DNA of 64,000 nt from Aequorivita echinoideorum (GCF_018476645.1 NZ_JAHCTB010000004.1:248001-312000); one strand, 5' to 3'. Shown: positions 44,345 to 54,320, counted from the stretch's first letter. A program made the numbers and translations. The notes: generated by a model from the sequence alone, not told the origin.

Positions 44345-45436
44345 TTATTGTTTTTTGCTGCGTTTTGCCTTTCGTTCCGCTTTTTTGCGTTCGTGTTTTA
44401 TTCTTCTGAATTCTTGGGTATTTTTATAGGCTTGCTTTGCTTTTTCGTACCAATTGGGGTCTTTCTTCGGAGTTTCCTCTTCAAATGAGATTCCTCCCGT
44501 AACAACAACTTCTCCCAAAAATCCACCGTATTCTAATTTGACATCAATCTGTTTGTTTTCTGAAGAGCAGACAATTTCCTTAGACTCAAAACCCACATAA
44601 CTGAAAACCAAGATAGTTCCAGGCTCAGCTTCAATGGAATAATTGCCATCAAAATCTGTTTGAGTGCCTACAGAAGTACCTTTTATAACAACATTCGCGC
44701 CCGGAAGTGGCAATCCGGTATCGTCATTTACAGTTCCTTTTATAGTAATTGAATGCGAATCATTTTCGTTTACAGGTGCATTACTCCTTATTTTTCCTAC
44801 AATCACGGTATGTGTACGCGTGGTTTCAGTATCTGAAGTCATCACAACATTTATTTTTTCAGATTTATTTCTTAAGCGCGCGGTCTGCGAATCGTACTTA
44901 TCTTTAGTGAAGGTCAAAATTTCATTGTTAAGCGTTACAATGCGGTATTCGCCATTTTTATTGGTCCATTTGCGGGTGTTGGTTTCGTGGGATTTTATTT
45001 CAACGTTTTTCAATGGATCGCCATTTTCATCTGTAATTCTGCCAACGGTAATTATTTGTATTCTTTCGGTTGTGGGAGAACTGAAGCGCCCAATTCCAAT
45101 TGAGATTTTGGGTTTTTCTGAAGAAATTTTTGTTTTTGAGGAGGGATTATTTGAAAGTAACGTCAACGGAAGTAGAAGTGAAGCTGCGAATGGCGCGAGG
45201 CTTATACCACTTTTTCGTTCAAGTTTCATTTCACGGTTCAATTGATTTTTTGTCAATCTGCCACAGGCATTTTTATTTTCGGAAAGAATTTTTATCAGCT
45301 CTTCATCCGTTTTTTTGGTGAAGTCAAAAACTTCTTTGGTACAAACGGCACAAAACTTTCCTTTTTCGGTTGGGGTCATTTCTGCCCAATCTTCGTGGCA
45401 GGGCTCCGGGATACTAATTACAATTGATTTTTTCAT
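44345..45436 (-). CDS. CarboxypepD_reg-like domain protein with N-terminal Cys-rich motif
   Basis: 363 aa. The N-terminus has no signal peptide but a conserved Cys-rich module: IPEPCHEDWAEMTPTEKGKF (about 9-28), CAVC (29-32), KEVFDFTKKTDEELI and NACGRL, followed by one hydrophobic segment (about 81-95, LAPFAASLLLPLTLL). Two carboxypeptidase-regulatory-like beta-sandwiches follow (about 128-210 and 227-310; GTVNDDTGLPLPGANVVIKG, VFSYVGFESKEI), then a strongly basic C-terminal tail (about 335-363). The Cys module occurs widely in Bacteroidota; its ligand is unknown to me, metal binding being a guess. Confidence 0.78.
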   Translation of the reverse strand: MKKSIVISIPEPCHEDWAEMTPTEKGKFCAVCTKEVFDFTKKTDEELIKILSENKNACGRLTKNQLNREMKLERKSGISLAPFAASLLLPLTLLSNNPSSKTKISSEKPKISIGIGRFSSPTTERIQIITVGRITDENGDPLKNVEIKSHETNTRKWTNKNGEYRIVTLNNEILTFTKDKYDSQTARLRNKSEKINVVMTSDTETTRTHTVIVGKIRSNAPVNENDSHSITIKGTVNDDTGLPLPGANVVIKGTSVGTQTDFDGNYSIEAEPGTILVFSYVGFESKEIVCSSENKQIDVKLEYGGFLGEVVVTGGISFEEETPKKDPNWYEKAKQAYKNTQEFRRIKHERKKAERKAKRSKKQ

Positions 45437-45488
45437 GGCTTTAGATTATTTAGTACACCAAAGCAACCAAATTACAGTCCACAAAAAA

Positions 45489-45509
45489 ACCGCCTTTGAG
45501 CAAAGCGGT
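45489..45509. terminator. Hairpin between the CarboxypepD_reg gene and glutaminyl cyclotransferase gene
   Basis: ACCGC-TTTG pairs with CAAA-GCGGT (one bulge), preceded by A7 and followed by TCTTTT. On the minus strand it lies just after the glutaminyl cyclotransferase stop, with a U-rich tail. Confidence 0.65.
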
Positions 45510-45556
45510 CTTTTGACTGAGGGAAATGTTTTTAAATATGAATTTTGAAGTTTTAC

Positions 45557-46600
45557 CTACTTCGTCATTATCTGTATTTTAAAGAGCTTGTCCCAATTTT
45601 TCCCGGTGATGTAAAGGATATTGGGCTCGCCGTTGTATGCAATACCATTCAGAACATTTAATTGGGGATGCTGGGTAACTTTATCCTTCAAATCGGTTAA
45701 ATCAATGACGCCCTCCACGGCGCCAGTTTTTGGGTCTATAATTGCAATGGAACCTTGCTCGTACACATTTGCATAAATTTTTCCGTCCACCCATTCCAGC
45801 TCGTTCACACTTTTAATTTTACTGGTATTGGTAAAAATTTCAATAAAATCCTTTTCCGCAAGGGTATTTGAATTTAACGTCCAGATTTTATCGGTTCCGT
45901 CGCTTTTATAAATATTATTGTCATCGTCGTGGCAAAGGCCCCAACCTTCGCGGCTCTCGTTATATACAAAGGTTCCCACTTGCTCAAAAGTTTCCAAATT
46001 GTAGATAAAGCCTGTGTTTTCCTGCCAAGTCAATTGATAAATCTTATTGTTGAGAATGGTAATTCCTTCACCAAAATAGGCATCTGGAAGATCAACTTTT
46101 TTGAGAACTTCACCAGTTTTATAATTCGTTTTTCGAAGTGAGGAAACTGTTTTCAGCCCCGTACTTTCGTACAAAGTATCGCTTTCAAATTCCAGACCTT
46201 GCGTGTACGCTTTGATATCGTGCGGATATTCCTCCAAAATTTTATAGGTATACAGTTTCGGTTTTTCAGAAGCAAGGATTGTAATATTGGTTGATGCGGA
46301 ATATTCTTTGCCGTCACCATAAATTTTTGCGGTAAAATTGCGTTCCCCTAATTTTTTTCCTTCGAGCGAAATACTATTTGAAGTTGCATCAATTCGATCT
46401 TTATTTAAAAAATAAACTACTGAATCTATTTCAATATTTTTTTTATTCACCAATTCAAAAGATATTTTATCTTTTGCAGTATAAGTTTTCTTCGGGTTTT
46501 TAATTTCTATTGAAAATAAATCTTTTTCTTCTTCGGTATCACCGCAACTTGCTGTAGCCAGTATTAAAACAGTGGCAATTAAAAGGTTATGAATTTTCAT
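45557..46600 (-). CDS. Glutaminyl-peptide cyclotransferase, lipoprotein
   Basis: 347 aa. Predicted to convert N-terminal glutamine to pyroglutamate, by the five-bladed propeller (plant/bacterial-type) family. The lipobox is TASCGDTEE (about 16-24), followed by an Ig-like domain (about 25-115) and the propeller (about 116-347) with YPHDIKAYTQGLEFESDTLYESTG, in two runs, NELEWVDGKIYANVY and QLNVLNGIAYNG. I start at ATG 46600 (MKIHNLLIATVL); the frame continues upstream to 46693, but that would overlap the SRP RNA. Propeller QCs in Bacteroidota usually sit in the periplasm and modify signal-peptidase products starting with Gln. Confidence 0.9.
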   Translation of the reverse strand: MKIHNLLIATVLILATASCGDTEEEKDLFSIEIKNPKKTYTAKDKISFELVNKKNIEIDSVVYFLNKDRIDATSNSISLEGKKLGERNFTAKIYGDGKEYSASTNITILASEKPKLYTYKILEEYPHDIKAYTQGLEFESDTLYESTGLKTVSSLRKTNYKTGEVLKKVDLPDAYFGEGITILNNKIYQLTWQENTGFIYNLETFEQVGTFVYNESREGWGLCHDDDNNIYKSDGTDKIWTLNSNTLAEKDFIEIFTNTSKIKSVNELEWVDGKIYANVYEQGSIAIIDPKTGAVEGVIDLTDLKDKVTQHPQLNVLNGIAYNGEPNILYITGKNWDKLFKIQIMTK

Positions 46601-46654
46601 AATCATGTTTAAATTTTTCGCAAGGTATTTATTAAAATTGAAATGTGAAAACAC

Positions 46655-46684
46655 TTGTAAAAACTGTAAAAACCTGTATCTTTG
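46655..46684 (+). promoter_or_regulatory. Promoter of the SRP RNA gene
   Basis: TTG at 46655-46657, 19-nt spacer, TATCTTTG at 46677-46684. A near-consensus promoter whose expected transcription start fits the 5' end of the RNA. Confidence 0.75.
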
Positions 46685-46688
46685 CAGC

Positions 46689-46782
46689 GGCAAGTCCTAC
46701 ACAACCAGCTCCTGTTGAATCCCCCAGGGCGGGAACGCAGCAAGGGTAAACGGTCGTAGCGGTGTGATGTAGGTAGCTTGCC
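46689..46782 (+). ncRNA. ffs: Bacterial small signal recognition particle RNA (4.5S type)
   Basis: About 94-100 nt. The ends GGCAAG (46689-46694) and CTTGCC (46777-46782) form the closing helix. The middle contains the domain IV hairpin with the conserved asymmetric loop and tetraloop region, CCAGGGCGGGAACGCAGCAA at about 46724-46743, followed by GGGTAA. TCCTACACAACC and GTGTGATGTAGGTAG supply the flanking helix. Followed by a T6 run. It guides co-translational targeting with Ffh. The RNA begins shortly after a strong -7 box. Confidence 0.93.
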
Positions 46783-46991
46783 ATTTTTTGTGCAATAAAC
46801 TTTCCTATAAAAATCTAATTTTGCTTAAGGAATAAAAGCTATACACGGCTCGTTTCTTTGGTGTTTTTATCCCTCCGTACTTTTTCTAAGAAAAAATTAA
46901 TGATCGCTGAGCTTTTTTCCCATTGCTTTTTCCTTAAAACTATTTGGAAAAGAACTGGCGTAACCGCATCTTTGCCATTCAACCTGCATTT

Positions 46992-47798
46992 ATGAGTAAA
47001 GTTGTATTGATTACTGGCGGTTCTTCGGGGATTGGGAAGGCCATCGGCGATTATCTTTCTTCCCGAAATTACACTGTTTACGGTACCAGCCGCAATCCTG
47101 ATACTATTCAAAATTCACTTTTTCCATTGTTGAAAATGGATGTTTGTAACTTAGAATCTATTGAATCTGCAATTTCAGAATTAATTGAAGCCACGGGGAA
47201 AATAGATGTTCTTATAAATAATGCTGGTGTTGGGATTACGGGACCAATCGAAGAAACCCCAACCGAGGAAATGAAAAAAGCCTTTGATACCAACCTATAC
47301 GGGCCCATTAATGTAATTAAAACCGTACTTCCATATATGCGCTCCCAGAAGCGAGGGCATATTATAAATATCACATCCATTGCGGGATATATGGGCTTAC
47401 CCTATCGCGGAATTTATTCGGCCACCAAATCTGCACTCGAAATCACCATTGAAGCAATGCGAATGGAAACATTGCAATTCGGTATAAAAATGACAAATGT
47501 AGCGCCGGGAGATTTCGCCACAAATATCGCTGCGGGCCGCTACCACGCGCCAGTCCTGGAAAATTCGCCATACAAAGAGGCGTATAGCAGTACGTTAAAA
47601 ATGATGAATGAACACGTGGATCACGGCGAAGATCCTTCAAAAATGGCCAAAGTAGTGCATCAAATCATTGAAAACGAAAATCCGAAAATTCATTACAAAG
47701 TGGGTGCGCCTATGCAAAAGTTTTCAATCGTCCTAAAACGAATTTTGCCCGATAAAGTGTATGAACGTATGCTTTTGAAGCATTATGGATTAAAGTAA
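46992..47798 (+). CDS. Short-chain dehydrogenase/reductase
   Basis: 268 aa classical SDR. The cofactor motif ITGGSSGIGKAIG is at about 7-19, followed by NNAGVG (about 78-83), the catalytic Ser in IINITSIAGYMG (about 128-139) and YRGIYSATKSALEI with Tyr-x3-Lys (about 143-156). The C-terminal part (PMQKFSIVLKRILPDKVYERM) is typical of the retinol-dehydrogenase-like branch. I use ATG 46992 (MSKVVLITGG); a frame extension to 46944 lacks similarity. Substrate unknown. Confidence 0.92.
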   Translation: MSKVVLITGGSSGIGKAIGDYLSSRNYTVYGTSRNPDTIQNSLFPLLKMDVCNLESIESAISELIEATGKIDVLINNAGVGITGPIEETPTEEMKKAFDTNLYGPINVIKTVLPYMRSQKRGHIINITSIAGYMGLPYRGIYSATKSALEITIEAMRMETLQFGIKMTNVAPGDFATNIAAGRYHAPVLENSPYKEAYSSTLKMMNEHVDHGEDPSKMAKVVHQIIENENPKIHYKVGAPMQKFSIVLKRILPDKVYERMLLKHYGLK

Positions 47799-47857
47799 TT
47801 GAATTATATTTCAAGCCAAAAATCAGCCTTCGGATAAAACAATCTATTAAATCTTTC

Positions 47858-47865
47858 TACTTTTG
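47858..47865 (+). promoter_or_regulatory. -7 box TACTTTTG of fsa
   Basis: TAnnTTTG match 23 nt upstream of ATG 47889. Confidence 0.5.
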
Positions 47866-47888
47866 CATTATAACCTGAAAAAACTGCT

Positions 47889-48542
47889 ATGAAATTCTTT
47901 ATTGATACCGCAAACCTCGACCAAATAAAAGAAGCCCAAGACCTTGGCGTACTTGACGGTGTAACCACCAATCCATCATTAATGGCGAAGGAAGGGATTA
48001 AGGGAAAAAATAATATTCTCAAGCATTACGTGGACATCTGCAATATCGTTGATGGCGATGTTTCCGCTGAGGTTATCGCAACAGATTTTGAAGGAATGGT
48101 TAAGGAGGGCGAAGAGCTTTCAGAACTTCATAATCAGATTGTGGTGAAAGTACCGATGATTAAGGAAGGTGTAAAGGCCATAAAATATTTCAGTGATCGC
48201 GGTATCCGCACAAATTGTACTTTGGTATTTTCTGCGGGACAGGCACTTTTGGCGGCAAAGGCCGGTGCTACATATGTTTCTCCATTTATAGGGAGACTTG
48301 ACGATATTTCAACAGATGGGCTTGAGCTTATATCAGATATTCGCTTAATTTACGACAATTACGATTTTGATACCCAGATTCTTGCAGCATCCGTGCGCCA
48401 TACCATGCACGTAATACATTGCGCGAAAATAGGAGCAGATGTTATGACCGGGCCGTTATCGTCCATTGAAGGTTTATTGAAACATCCATTGACCGATAGC
48501 GGTTTGAAGCAATTTTTGGAAGATTATAAAAAGGGAAATTAA
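47889..48542 (+). CDS. fsa: Fructose-6-phosphate aldolase / small transaldolase (TalC/Fsa family)
   Basis: 217 aa, the short transaldolase subfamily forming decamers. Signatures: [33 protein letters not shown] (about 4-36, in two runs), the Schiff-base Lys in [11 protein letters not shown] (about 82-92), and [36 protein letters not shown], split over about 104-139. Whether the enzyme is transaldolase or fructose-6-phosphate aldolase depends on an active-site Gln/Glu and Phe/Tyr that I cannot settle by eye; in an organism of this type a role in the pentose phosphate pathway is likely. Confidence 0.92.
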   Translation: MKFFIDTANLDQIKEAQDLGVLDGVTTNPSLMAKEGIKGKNNILKHYVDICNIVDGDVSAEVIATDFEGMVKEGEELSELHNQIVVKVPMIKEGVKAIKYFSDRGIRTNCTLVFSAGQALLAAKAGATYVSPFIGRLDDISTDGLELISDIRLIYDNYDFDTQILAASVRHTMHVIHCAKIGADVMTGPLSSIEGLLKHPLTDSGLKQFLEDYKKGN

Positions 48543-48583
48543 ATTTTTTTTGGAATACTAAAAGAAATTTAGGTATAGAAATT

Positions 48584-49981
48584 TTATCTGTTGAGATAGC
48601 CTAATAATAACTCTTCAAAATTTGAATTGAACATATTGGTGTTGCCTTCAAGGATAATTCCGTTTTTATCAACAATAATTACCTTGTTGATGGAATTCAA
48701 TACCAATTTGTTTCTACTATCGGTCAAGTTTTCCAGTTGAAATTCCTCGGAAACATCATAACCTGTTTTTTGAATCGTTTCCCGCCATCGCTTAAAGTGG
48801 GAATCGGTGTTTATTCCTATAAAATCGTACTCCGGAAATTTTGATTTCAGTTCTGCACTGCGAGTATGGATGTCCCTAAAATGTTTAACGGAGCTTGCGG
48901 ACCAAAAATAAAGTACGGTAGGTTTTTCAATAATTTCAGAAATAGTTGCTACCACATTTTCGGTATTCACCAAAGGTATATCAGGAATACTATTTCCAGG
49001 AGCCAATTTAATGGTCGCTGATGCCAGTTCATCAATTTCCGCCACATCTTCCTTATCCGTACTCAGTTTTTTATAAAGCGCCACCATTTTCTGCTCTTCA
49101 ATGGCACTTCTTCCGCGAATTAAATACCGGACCATCGTGCCACGCAACAATGAATTTTTTAAAGTATCAGAAAAAACAAGACTATCAATCATATTCAGTT
49201 TTCTGAAATTATAATCATAGGAAGTTCGGTCTATTTCAGTAATGTTACCATATTTTTCCATTACCAAATTTTCAAAATATCGGTTTAGGAAACGATAATA
49301 CGGATAATAAAACCGAAGCCCATTTTGTTGGAAATCAATATCTTTTCGGTAATTAAAAAAAGACTGTGGAAATTGTTTGACGTTTCTAAGGTTTGCCGAA
49401 ATATAGAGCTCTTTTCGAAGATAGTTGTTATAACGGATTCCTGCCTTCGCAATTTTTTCAAATTCTGGATTTATACCATCATTTCGGTCTATGAAATTTT
49501 CCAATTGTGAAAATTTATCATTTCTTAGCGAATCTACCTTGTTTGAAAAGTTTTCCGGACTTAATTTGTACCATTCCTGAAGAGCTTCATTTTCCTTTTC
49601 ATTTTTCAGAAAAAGATTGATAAGAAAATTATTTTGCTCACCGCCTTTTCCTGAATACGATAATGATTCATCAAATTCAATCGTATTTACGTGTATTAAA
49701 AGACTATCGCCCGGCTCAATAAAAAATACCTGACTTTCACCGTGCCGGAATGAATATAATCCGGTTTGAATTTTTTCAGATTTGTAGATGAAGAAATTAT
49801 TGGAGTCTAATTTTACGGTATCTGCATTCTGGTCGCCTTTTCCAAAAATAACGTAATCAAACTTTGGATTAATGACTTGGCCTGAAATCCAAGTGGTTGC
49901 AACTTCATTTTTCTCCCCGAAATCACAGGAAAAAAAAAGAATCGAAAGAATAAAGATGAGTAAAATTCTGTATGGCCCCAC
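48584..49981 (-). CDS. Thioredoxin-fold (TlpA-like) lipoprotein lacking the CxxC motif
   Basis: 465 aa. Lipoprotein signal MGPYRILLIFILSILFFSC, GTG start 49981. The first 325 residues form a DUF4369-like and helical region as in Bacteroidetes TlpA proteins (WISGQVINPKFDYVIFGKGD). The C-terminal part (about 330-465) has a thioredoxin-like fold: PGNSIPDIPLVNTENVVATI, TVLYFWSASSVKHFRDIH and VIIVDKNGIIL. Where functional family members carry CxxC after the W, this one has Ser-Ala-Ser-Ser. It is therefore unlikely to be a thiol oxidoreductase. A TACATTTG -7 box lies at 50002-50009. Confidence 0.82.
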   Translation of the reverse strand: MGPYRILLIFILSILFFSCDFGEKNEVATTWISGQVINPKFDYVIFGKGDQNADTVKLDSNNFFIYKSEKIQTGLYSFRHGESQVFFIEPGDSLLIHVNTIEFDESLSYSGKGGEQNNFLINLFLKNEKENEALQEWYKLSPENFSNKVDSLRNDKFSQLENFIDRNDGINPEFEKIAKAGIRYNNYLRKELYISANLRNVKQFPQSFFNYRKDIDFQQNGLRFYYPYYRFLNRYFENLVMEKYGNITEIDRTSYDYNFRKLNMIDSLVFSDTLKNSLLRGTMVRYLIRGRSAIEEQKMVALYKKLSTDKEDVAEIDELASATIKLAPGNSIPDIPLVNTENVVATISEIIEKPTVLYFWSASSVKHFRDIHTRSAELKSKFPEYDFIGINTDSHFKRWRETIQKTGYDVSEEFQLENLTDSRNKLVLNSINKVIIVDKNGIILEGNTNMFNSNFEELLLGYLNR

Positions 49982-50001
49982 TTGTTTTTTAGATTCTAAA
50001 A

Positions 50002-50009
50002 CAAATGTA
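50002..50009 (-). promoter_or_regulatory. -7 box TACATTTG of the thioredoxin-fold lipoprotein gene
   Basis: Minus-strand TAnnTTTG match 20 nt upstream of GTG 49981, supporting that start. Confidence 0.45.
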
Positions 50010-50093
50010 TGCGAGTGCCCGTAGGCATTGTGTTAATTGGGCGTTAAAAGGATTTTTAAAACGTTAATCTTTCTTTGGTAACACTGAAATGGC

Positions 50094-50101
50094 TACTTTT
50101 G
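50094..50101 (+). promoter_or_regulatory. -7 box TACTTTTG of the ABC-F gene
   Basis: TAnnTTTG, with TTTG at 50074-50077 16 nt upstream (slightly short spacing). Predicted leader about 19 nt. Confidence 0.55.
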
Positions 50102-50114
50102 CGCAAATTTATAA

Positions 50115-51747
<1,633 letters not shown>

Positions 51748-51749
<2 letters not shown>

Positions 51750-51780
51750 AAAAGGCGACCAAAAATTGGTCGCCTTTTTT
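51748..51780. terminator. Bidirectional terminator after the ABC-F gene
   Basis: Stem AAAAGGCGACCAA / TTGGTCGCCTTTT with a 3-nt loop and flanking A and T tracts, shared by convergent DUF2007. Confidence 0.93.
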
Positions 51781-51796
51781 ATTAAAATGATATCTT

Positions 51797-52039
51797 TTAT
51801 TCGCCGATTTCGACTAAAAATTCATCGACAATGGGTTGTGCTTTTGTAAGTTCATCCTGTCTTACAAAAATTCGGATTTGGTCTGAATAATTATTTCCCG
51901 AGCCAAACATTACACCATTTTGTTGATCGTCTCTCGCTATGGGAACAATCCCATGTTCCTTTAGTCTACCTACCAACCCTTCAGCTACAAGGATAGGTCC
52001 AGTATATATTCTAACTGTTTCTTCGTGATTTTCTGACAT
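51797..52039 (-). CDS. DUF2007 domain protein
   Basis: 80 aa, single DUF2007 (putative signal-transducing, ferredoxin-like fold resembling a PII/ACT-like half) domain: VRIYTGPILVAEGLVGRLKE (about 9-28), GIVPIARDD (about 30-38), and a C-terminal strand/helix IRIFVRQDELTKAQPIVDEF. No membrane segment. Situated 47 nt downstream of, and on the same strand as, the two-TM gene at 52087. The function is unknown despite the name. Confidence 0.8.
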   Translation of the reverse strand: MSENHEETVRIYTGPILVAEGLVGRLKEHGIVPIARDDQQNGVMFGSGNNYSDQIRIFVRQDELTKAQPIVDEFLVEIGE

Positions 52040-52086
52040 TTTTCTATTTTTAAGGTTATTGGTTTTTTTGATAATTATTTTTGAAA

Positions 52087-52803
52087 CTAAGCATTGTAGT
52101 ATTTACTGTCCCAAATGGCACCGTTGAAATTTTTTCCTTTAGCAAATCCGTAATATAATACAATACCCGCAACACCTTTAAATATGAAAAGAAACAGGAG
52201 AACCTGTTCTTGCATTCCGTAGGTTGTTGAGAGCAAATGGGTAGGAGTGAGCGCCGTAAGGATGATGCTTATCACAAAAACCGTAAATATTAAATTTTCG
52301 AAACTTTTGTAAGGCCACATTTGCCATTTGCGCAGAGGGTGCAGATCATTTCCCCATTTGTGGATTAAATAAAAATAATCATTCCCCATAGGAGCAAAAA
52401 GCAAAGGATCGTCTGCATTTTCTAATTTCAAAAGTTTGGCCGGCGCAACAATCTTGAAATTTTTGAGTGTTGTCCCGTGCTGTTTTTCCAACATTCTTAT
52501 TTCTGAAATGGCTTCTTCGGGAAATTCGCCCTTAAAATATTTTGAATCCAAAAACCGCAACCGGTAATTCACACATAAATTTTTAATATCGTTTATGTGA
52601 AAAATTTGGGAGGACTGAAGCAGATTGAAATTAAAATCATTTTCTCCACCGGATTTTCCATCGGTAAGCGTTGTCAATATGGTTGTGCGTTCTGTTTCGT
52701 TTTCAGAAAAAATACGCTCAACTTCGTTTAAAATTGCTGCTTCATCAATACGTTTGGTGCGATATTTTAGCAGTTGTTTTTCAAGGTCTGTGGGTGAAAA
52801 CAT
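52087..52803 (-). CDS. Hypothetical membrane protein, 238 aa
   Basis: I do not recognise a named family. The first 170 residues are soluble and mixed alpha/beta (LEKQLLKYRTKRIDEAAIL, AISEIRMLEKQHGTTLKNFK), including a conserved-looking YYLIHKWGNDLHPLRKWQMW stretch (about 149-168). Two transmembrane helices follow (about 172-190, ENLIFTVFVISIILTAL, and 202-222, LLFLFIFKGVAGIVLYYG). The topology suggests a cytosolic N-terminal domain with a C-terminal membrane hairpin. DUF2007 follows 47 nt downstream and is likely co-transcribed. Confidence 0.7.
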   Translation of the reverse strand: MFSPTDLEKQLLKYRTKRIDEAAILNEVERIFSENETERTTILTTLTDGKSGGENDFNFNLLQSSQIFHINDIKNLCVNYRLRFLDSKYFKGEFPEEAISEIRMLEKQHGTTLKNFKIVAPAKLLKLENADDPLLFAPMGNDYFYLIHKWGNDLHPLRKWQMWPYKSFENLIFTVFVISIILTALTPTHLLSTTYGMQEQVLLFLFIFKGVAGIVLYYGFAKGKNFNGAIWDSKYYNA

Positions 52804-52950
52804 ATTTTGGAAAATTTAAAATTAAATGTAATGAGTACTATTTTGCCATCCAACTATTTAACGTTTGTTTTGAAATATACTAAGAATATGGCCTCATGAA
52901 AGAAAACGGCAACATATTTGTTATCTTTATTGCTTTAAAAATTAAAAAAT

Positions 52951-53526
52951 ATGCTTTCAAAAAATATTTTGTCCTTTGTCGTTATTACATTGGTAACCCT
53001 TTCTGTTACTGCGCAAAAATATAAAACAACCGATATGCAAACGGTGACGGACCAATGGAATGAAAATATTTTCACTTCCGATAAAACTATTGCTGAAAAT
53101 ATTTCCGAAGCGCCAGAACTCACCATTCTTGCAAAAGCAATGAAGGATAACGCTGCACTGCAAGCTGCACTGGAAAAGGAAGAAATGGTAACAATCTTCA
53201 TCACAAAAGATAGTGCCTTTGCAAATCTTCCCGAAAAAACACGCGATTCAATTTCTGAAAATCCGATTTTGATGGCGTCTATGGTGAAATTCCAGACCAT
53301 CCCAGGCAGGATGGATAGTTATGCGATAAAAGATGCTGTTGAAAAAAATGGTGGGCTTGCATATTTCTCAAATTTGAATGGTAGTAGGATAGGAATTAAG
53401 GAAGTAGGTGGAAAACTATATTTGATTGATGAAGAGAATAGAACAGCACTACTATCAGGCGTAAACTTTTACCATAAAAATGGATTTTTCCATATTGTTG
53501 ACGGTGTTGTGCTGCCTCCAAAATAA
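52951..53526 (+). CDS. Secreted fasciclin-domain protein (first of two)
   Basis: 191 aa. A signal peptide (about 1-21, ending SVTAQ) is followed by a fasciclin (FAS1) domain: NISEAPELTILAKAMKDNAA (about 50-69), the box-1 like MVTIFITKDSAFANLPEKT (about 85-103) and the C-terminal FFHIVDGVVLPP (about 178-189). The domain is divergent compared with the next gene: TIFITKDSAF replaces the usual TVFAPTNEAF. FAS1 proteins mediate adhesion or matrix association. Separated from the second fasciclin gene by a hairpin. Confidence 0.85.
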   Translation: MLSKNILSFVVITLVTLSVTAQKYKTTDMQTVTDQWNENIFTSDKTIAENISEAPELTILAKAMKDNAALQAALEKEEMVTIFITKDSAFANLPEKTRDSISENPILMASMVKFQTIPGRMDSYAIKDAVEKNGGLAYFSNLNGSRIGIKEVGGKLYLIDEENRTALLSGVNFYHKNGFFHIVDGVVLPPK

Positions 53527-53565
53527 AGTCATATTTAGGTTTTATAAAATTGTTAAAAAAGTATT

Positions 53566-53603
53566 AAAGTTCGAAGATTGCGAAACCGCCATTTTCGAAC
53601 TTT
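53566..53603. promoter_or_regulatory. Inverted repeat AAAGTTCGAA-N18-TTCGAACTTT between the fasciclin genes
   Basis: A perfect 10-bp dyad with an 18-nt spacer, 46 nt upstream of the second fasciclin start. No T tract follows, so an operator or an RNA processing/stability hairpin is more likely than a terminator. Confidence 0.5.
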
Positions 53604-53648
53604 CGTTTATAATGCAAATAACATTTTATGAATCTTAAAAATTACCAC

Positions 53649-54242
53649 ATGAAAAAATTAAACTTTTACACACTCGCGGTTATGGTCTTTTCATTTATAA
53701 TTTCCTCAGGAGCTTTTGCACAGGAGAAAAAAATGATGGATCAAAAAAACAGCGAAAAAACAGTAATGGTTGGCGGAGCCGCAATGTATCCCAGCAAGAA
53801 TATTGTTGAAAATGCAATCAATTCTAAAGATCACACCACACTCGTTGCAGCGGTTAAAGCTGCAGATTTAGTGAAAACACTTCAAAGTGATGGCCCGTTT
53901 ACCGTTTTTGCCCCAACAAATGCCGCTTTCAGTAAACTCCCCACAGGTACAGTTGAAAATTTACTGAAGCCAGAAAATAAAGAAAAATTACAGAATGTTT
54001 TAACCTACCATGTGATTTCCGGAAAACATAGTGCAATGGATATTATGAACGACATCAAAAAAGGAAACGGAACCGCGACTTATAAAACAGTTAGCGGAGG
54101 TACAATCAAAGCTATGATGAAGGGAAAAAATGTTGTGCTTCAAGATGAAAACGGCGGAATTTCAATGGTCACTATTGCAGACGTGAATCAATCTAACGGT
54201 GTAATTCACGTTGTGGACAGCGTGGCGCTACCAAAAATGTAA
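53649..54242 (+). CDS. Secreted fasciclin-domain protein (second of two)
   Basis: 197 aa. Signal peptide about 1-25 (ending GAFAQ), a short charged linker, then a canonical FAS1 domain: NIVENAINSKDHTTLVAAVK (about 49-68), box 1 PFTVFAPTNAAFSKLPTGTV (about 83-102), LQNVLTYHVISGKHS (about 113-127), and box 2 NGVIHVVDSVALPKM at the end. I use ATG 53649 (MKKLNFYTLAVM), which begins the signal directly; ATG 53628 is in frame but adds a poor lead. Probably a surface or matrix protein. Confidence 0.92.
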   Translation: MKKLNFYTLAVMVFSFIISSGAFAQEKKMMDQKNSEKTVMVGGAAMYPSKNIVENAINSKDHTTLVAAVKAADLVKTLQSDGPFTVFAPTNAAFSKLPTGTVENLLKPENKEKLQNVLTYHVISGKHSAMDIMNDIKKGNGTATYKTVSGGTIKAMMKGKNVVLQDENGGISMVTIADVNQSNGVIHVVDSVALPKM

Positions 54243-54271
54243 TTACCTACTATTCTATACTCCCCAAATCT

Positions 54272-54305
54272 AAAAAAGCGGCTCTTTTTGAGCCGCTTTT
54301 TTTAT
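54272..54305. terminator. Bidirectional terminator between fasciclin and pheT
   Basis: Stem AAAAAAGCGGCTC / GAGCCGCTTTTTT with a 5-nt T loop, usable from both convergent genes. Confidence 0.93.
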
Positions 54306-54320
54306 TTTCTGAAAAAACAA

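Noticed and set aside
46601-46693. Longer glutaminyl cyclotransferase start at 46693
   Set aside because: It would overlap the SRP RNA and its promoter and put more than 30 residues before a clear lipoprotein signal.
46839-47111. 90-codon minus-strand open frame
   Set aside because: Covers the region before and inside the SDR gene on the opposite strand; no recognisable motif.
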